This document shows, one piece after another, positions 62,908-64,000 of a DNA stretch of 64,000 nt (its first letter is position 1; the number at the start of each line of letters is the position of its first letter). The DNA comes from an uncultured Polaribacter sp. (GTDB lineage: Bacteria; Bacteroidota; Bacteroidia; Flavobacteriales; Flavobacteriaceae). The notes under the pieces are model-generated. The model was not told where the DNA came from. It made no database searches and worked only from the letters and a program-made list of their open reading frames with translations. A program made the translations under genes and the position numbers. Where the stretch lies: assembly GCA_938084845.1 (NCBI GenBank), contig CALKEB010000023.1:62001-126000 (forward strand), written 5' to 3'.

Positions 62908-63951
62908 ATCAATCATAATCAATACATAAAACGTTGCTTACAAATAGCCAAAAATGGTCTAGGAACTACAAGGCCAAACCCAAGTGTTGGAGCTTTAATT
63001 GTATATAAAGATAAAATTATTGCAGAGGGTTTTACCTCTAAATATGGGGGAAGTCATGCTGAAGTAAACGCAATACATGCAGTAAAAGATAAAAAAGTTT
63101 TAAAAGAAGCTACAATTTATGTAACTCTAGAGCCATGCTCCCATTTTGGGAAAACGCCTCCTTGTACAGATCTTATAATAAAATACAACTTTAAGAAAGT
63201 TGTAATAGGTTGTTTAGATACAAATAGTTTAGTGTCTGGTAAAGGAGTTAAACGTTTAATAAATGCAGGTATAGATGTTGTTGTTGGGGTGTTAGAAGAA
63301 GCATGTAAAAAACACCATAAACGTTTTTTTACTTGTCAAAACAAACAAAGACCTTATATAGTTTTAAAGTGGGCAGAAACAAAGAATGGTTATATAGCTC
63401 CCACTAAAAAAAATAGTCAAAAGCCTGTTTGGATTTCCAATACGTATTCACAACAAATAGTACACAAACTAAGAAGTAAAGAACATGCTATCTTAGTAGG
63501 TACAACTACAGTTTTTGCAGACAATCCTAAATTAAATGTTAGAACTTGGTCTGGAAACTCACCAGTTCGTGTTGTTTTAGATCGCAACCTAAAAATACCA
63601 TTATCCTCTCATGTTTACGATTCAAATCAAAAAACAATTTTTATAGTAGATATAACTACTCACCTTGGCTATAAAAGTGAAAATATTATTTATGAGCAAG
63701 TTGACTTTACTTCAAGTGTAGCGACTCAAATTATCCAAGTATTGCAAAAACATAACATACAATCAATAATTATAGAAGGAGGTACAAAAACACTTCAAAC
63801 TTTTATAGATGCAAATCTTTGGGATGAAGCTCTTGTATTTATTGGGAAAAATAGATTTAAAGATGGAGTCAAAGCTCCAATTTTACAAAAAGAACCAATC
63901 TATAAGCATGGTATTCTTGGAGATGAATTAAAAAAGTATAAAAATGATTAA
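62908..63951 (+). CDS. ribD: Bifunctional riboflavin biosynthesis deaminase/reductase RibD, non-canonical start (probable ATC)
   Basis: In-frame INHNQYIKRCLQIAKNGLGTTRPNPSVGALIV...HAEVNAI...PCSHFGKTPPCT; track ORF begins at internal GTG 63232. Confidence 0.88.
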   Translation: MNHNQYIKRCLQIAKNGLGTTRPNPSVGALIVYKDKIIAEGFTSKYGGSHAEVNAIHAVKDKKVLKEATIYVTLEPCSHFGKTPPCTDLIIKYNFKKVVIGCLDTNSLVSGKGVKRLINAGIDVVVGVLEEACKKHHKRFFTCQNKQRPYIVLKWAETKNGYIAPTKKNSQKPVWISNTYSQQIVHKLRSKEHAILVGTTTVFADNPKLNVRTWSGNSPVRVVLDRNLKIPLSSHVYDSNQKTIFIVDITTHLGYKSENIIYEQVDFTSSVATQIIQVLQKHNIQSIIIEGGTKTLQTFIDANLWDEALVFIGKNRFKDGVKAPILQKEPIYKHGILGDELKKYKND

Positions 63952-64000
63952 AAATATAATTTTTGATTTTGGAGATATTTTTATAAATCTAGATAAAAAA
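63944..64000 (+). CDS. HAD-superfamily hydrolase, N-terminal fragment
   Basis: MIKNIIFDFGDIFINLDKK; overlaps ribD end; truncated by window end. Confidence 0.6.
   Translation, partial: MIKNIIFDFGDIFINLDKK

Noticed and set aside
1-64000. Defence island, prophage, CRISPR array or biosynthetic gene cluster
   Set aside because: Read through all intergenic regions and ORFs; no integrase, phage structural genes, spaced repeats, nuclease/toxin pairs or NRPS/PKS genes identified

Overview
AT-rich window that looks like a Flavobacteriaceae (Bacteroidota) chromosome. The assignment rests on gldF/gldG, T9SS sorting-domain proteins, GLPGLI, DUF2911 and DUF4835-type proteins, and TAnnTTTG-type promoters. 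A Polaribacter/Tenacibaculum-like origin is inference only. Most of the window is core genome: ftsH-LUD-cdsA-psd-ACBP, VWA/AAA pair, rhlE, htpG, fabH, rnz, pyrR-pyrB, gldFG, phoH, purC, acs, dapA, bamD-rpoZ-coaBC-DUF4835-recN-fabI, yidC, pyrG, rpmH, carB, prmC and ribD. I found no tRNA, rRNA, CRISPR array, prophage, complete IS element or clear defence/biosynthetic island. I cannot point to a convincing undescribed multi-gene system. Points worth a second look: (1) ribD and an acyl-CoA-binding protein gene have no ATG/GTG/TTG start compatible with full-length protein; (2) a truncated and frameshifted fasciclin remnant is joined to the 3' end of tauE; (3) a lipoprotein ORF is split by an in-frame TGA; (4) an IS1-type zinc-ribbon/HTH protein without a DDE domain sits upstream of acs, with paired repeats in its promoter; (5) a TGACA-N3-TGACA repeat lies upstream of both htpG/fabH and yidC; (6) a compact N-glycan-catabolism locus encodes GH92, a Tat-type glycosylasparaginase and a sugar MFS transporter. 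Several ORF-track starts need correction, and rpmH (53 aa) is missing from the track.
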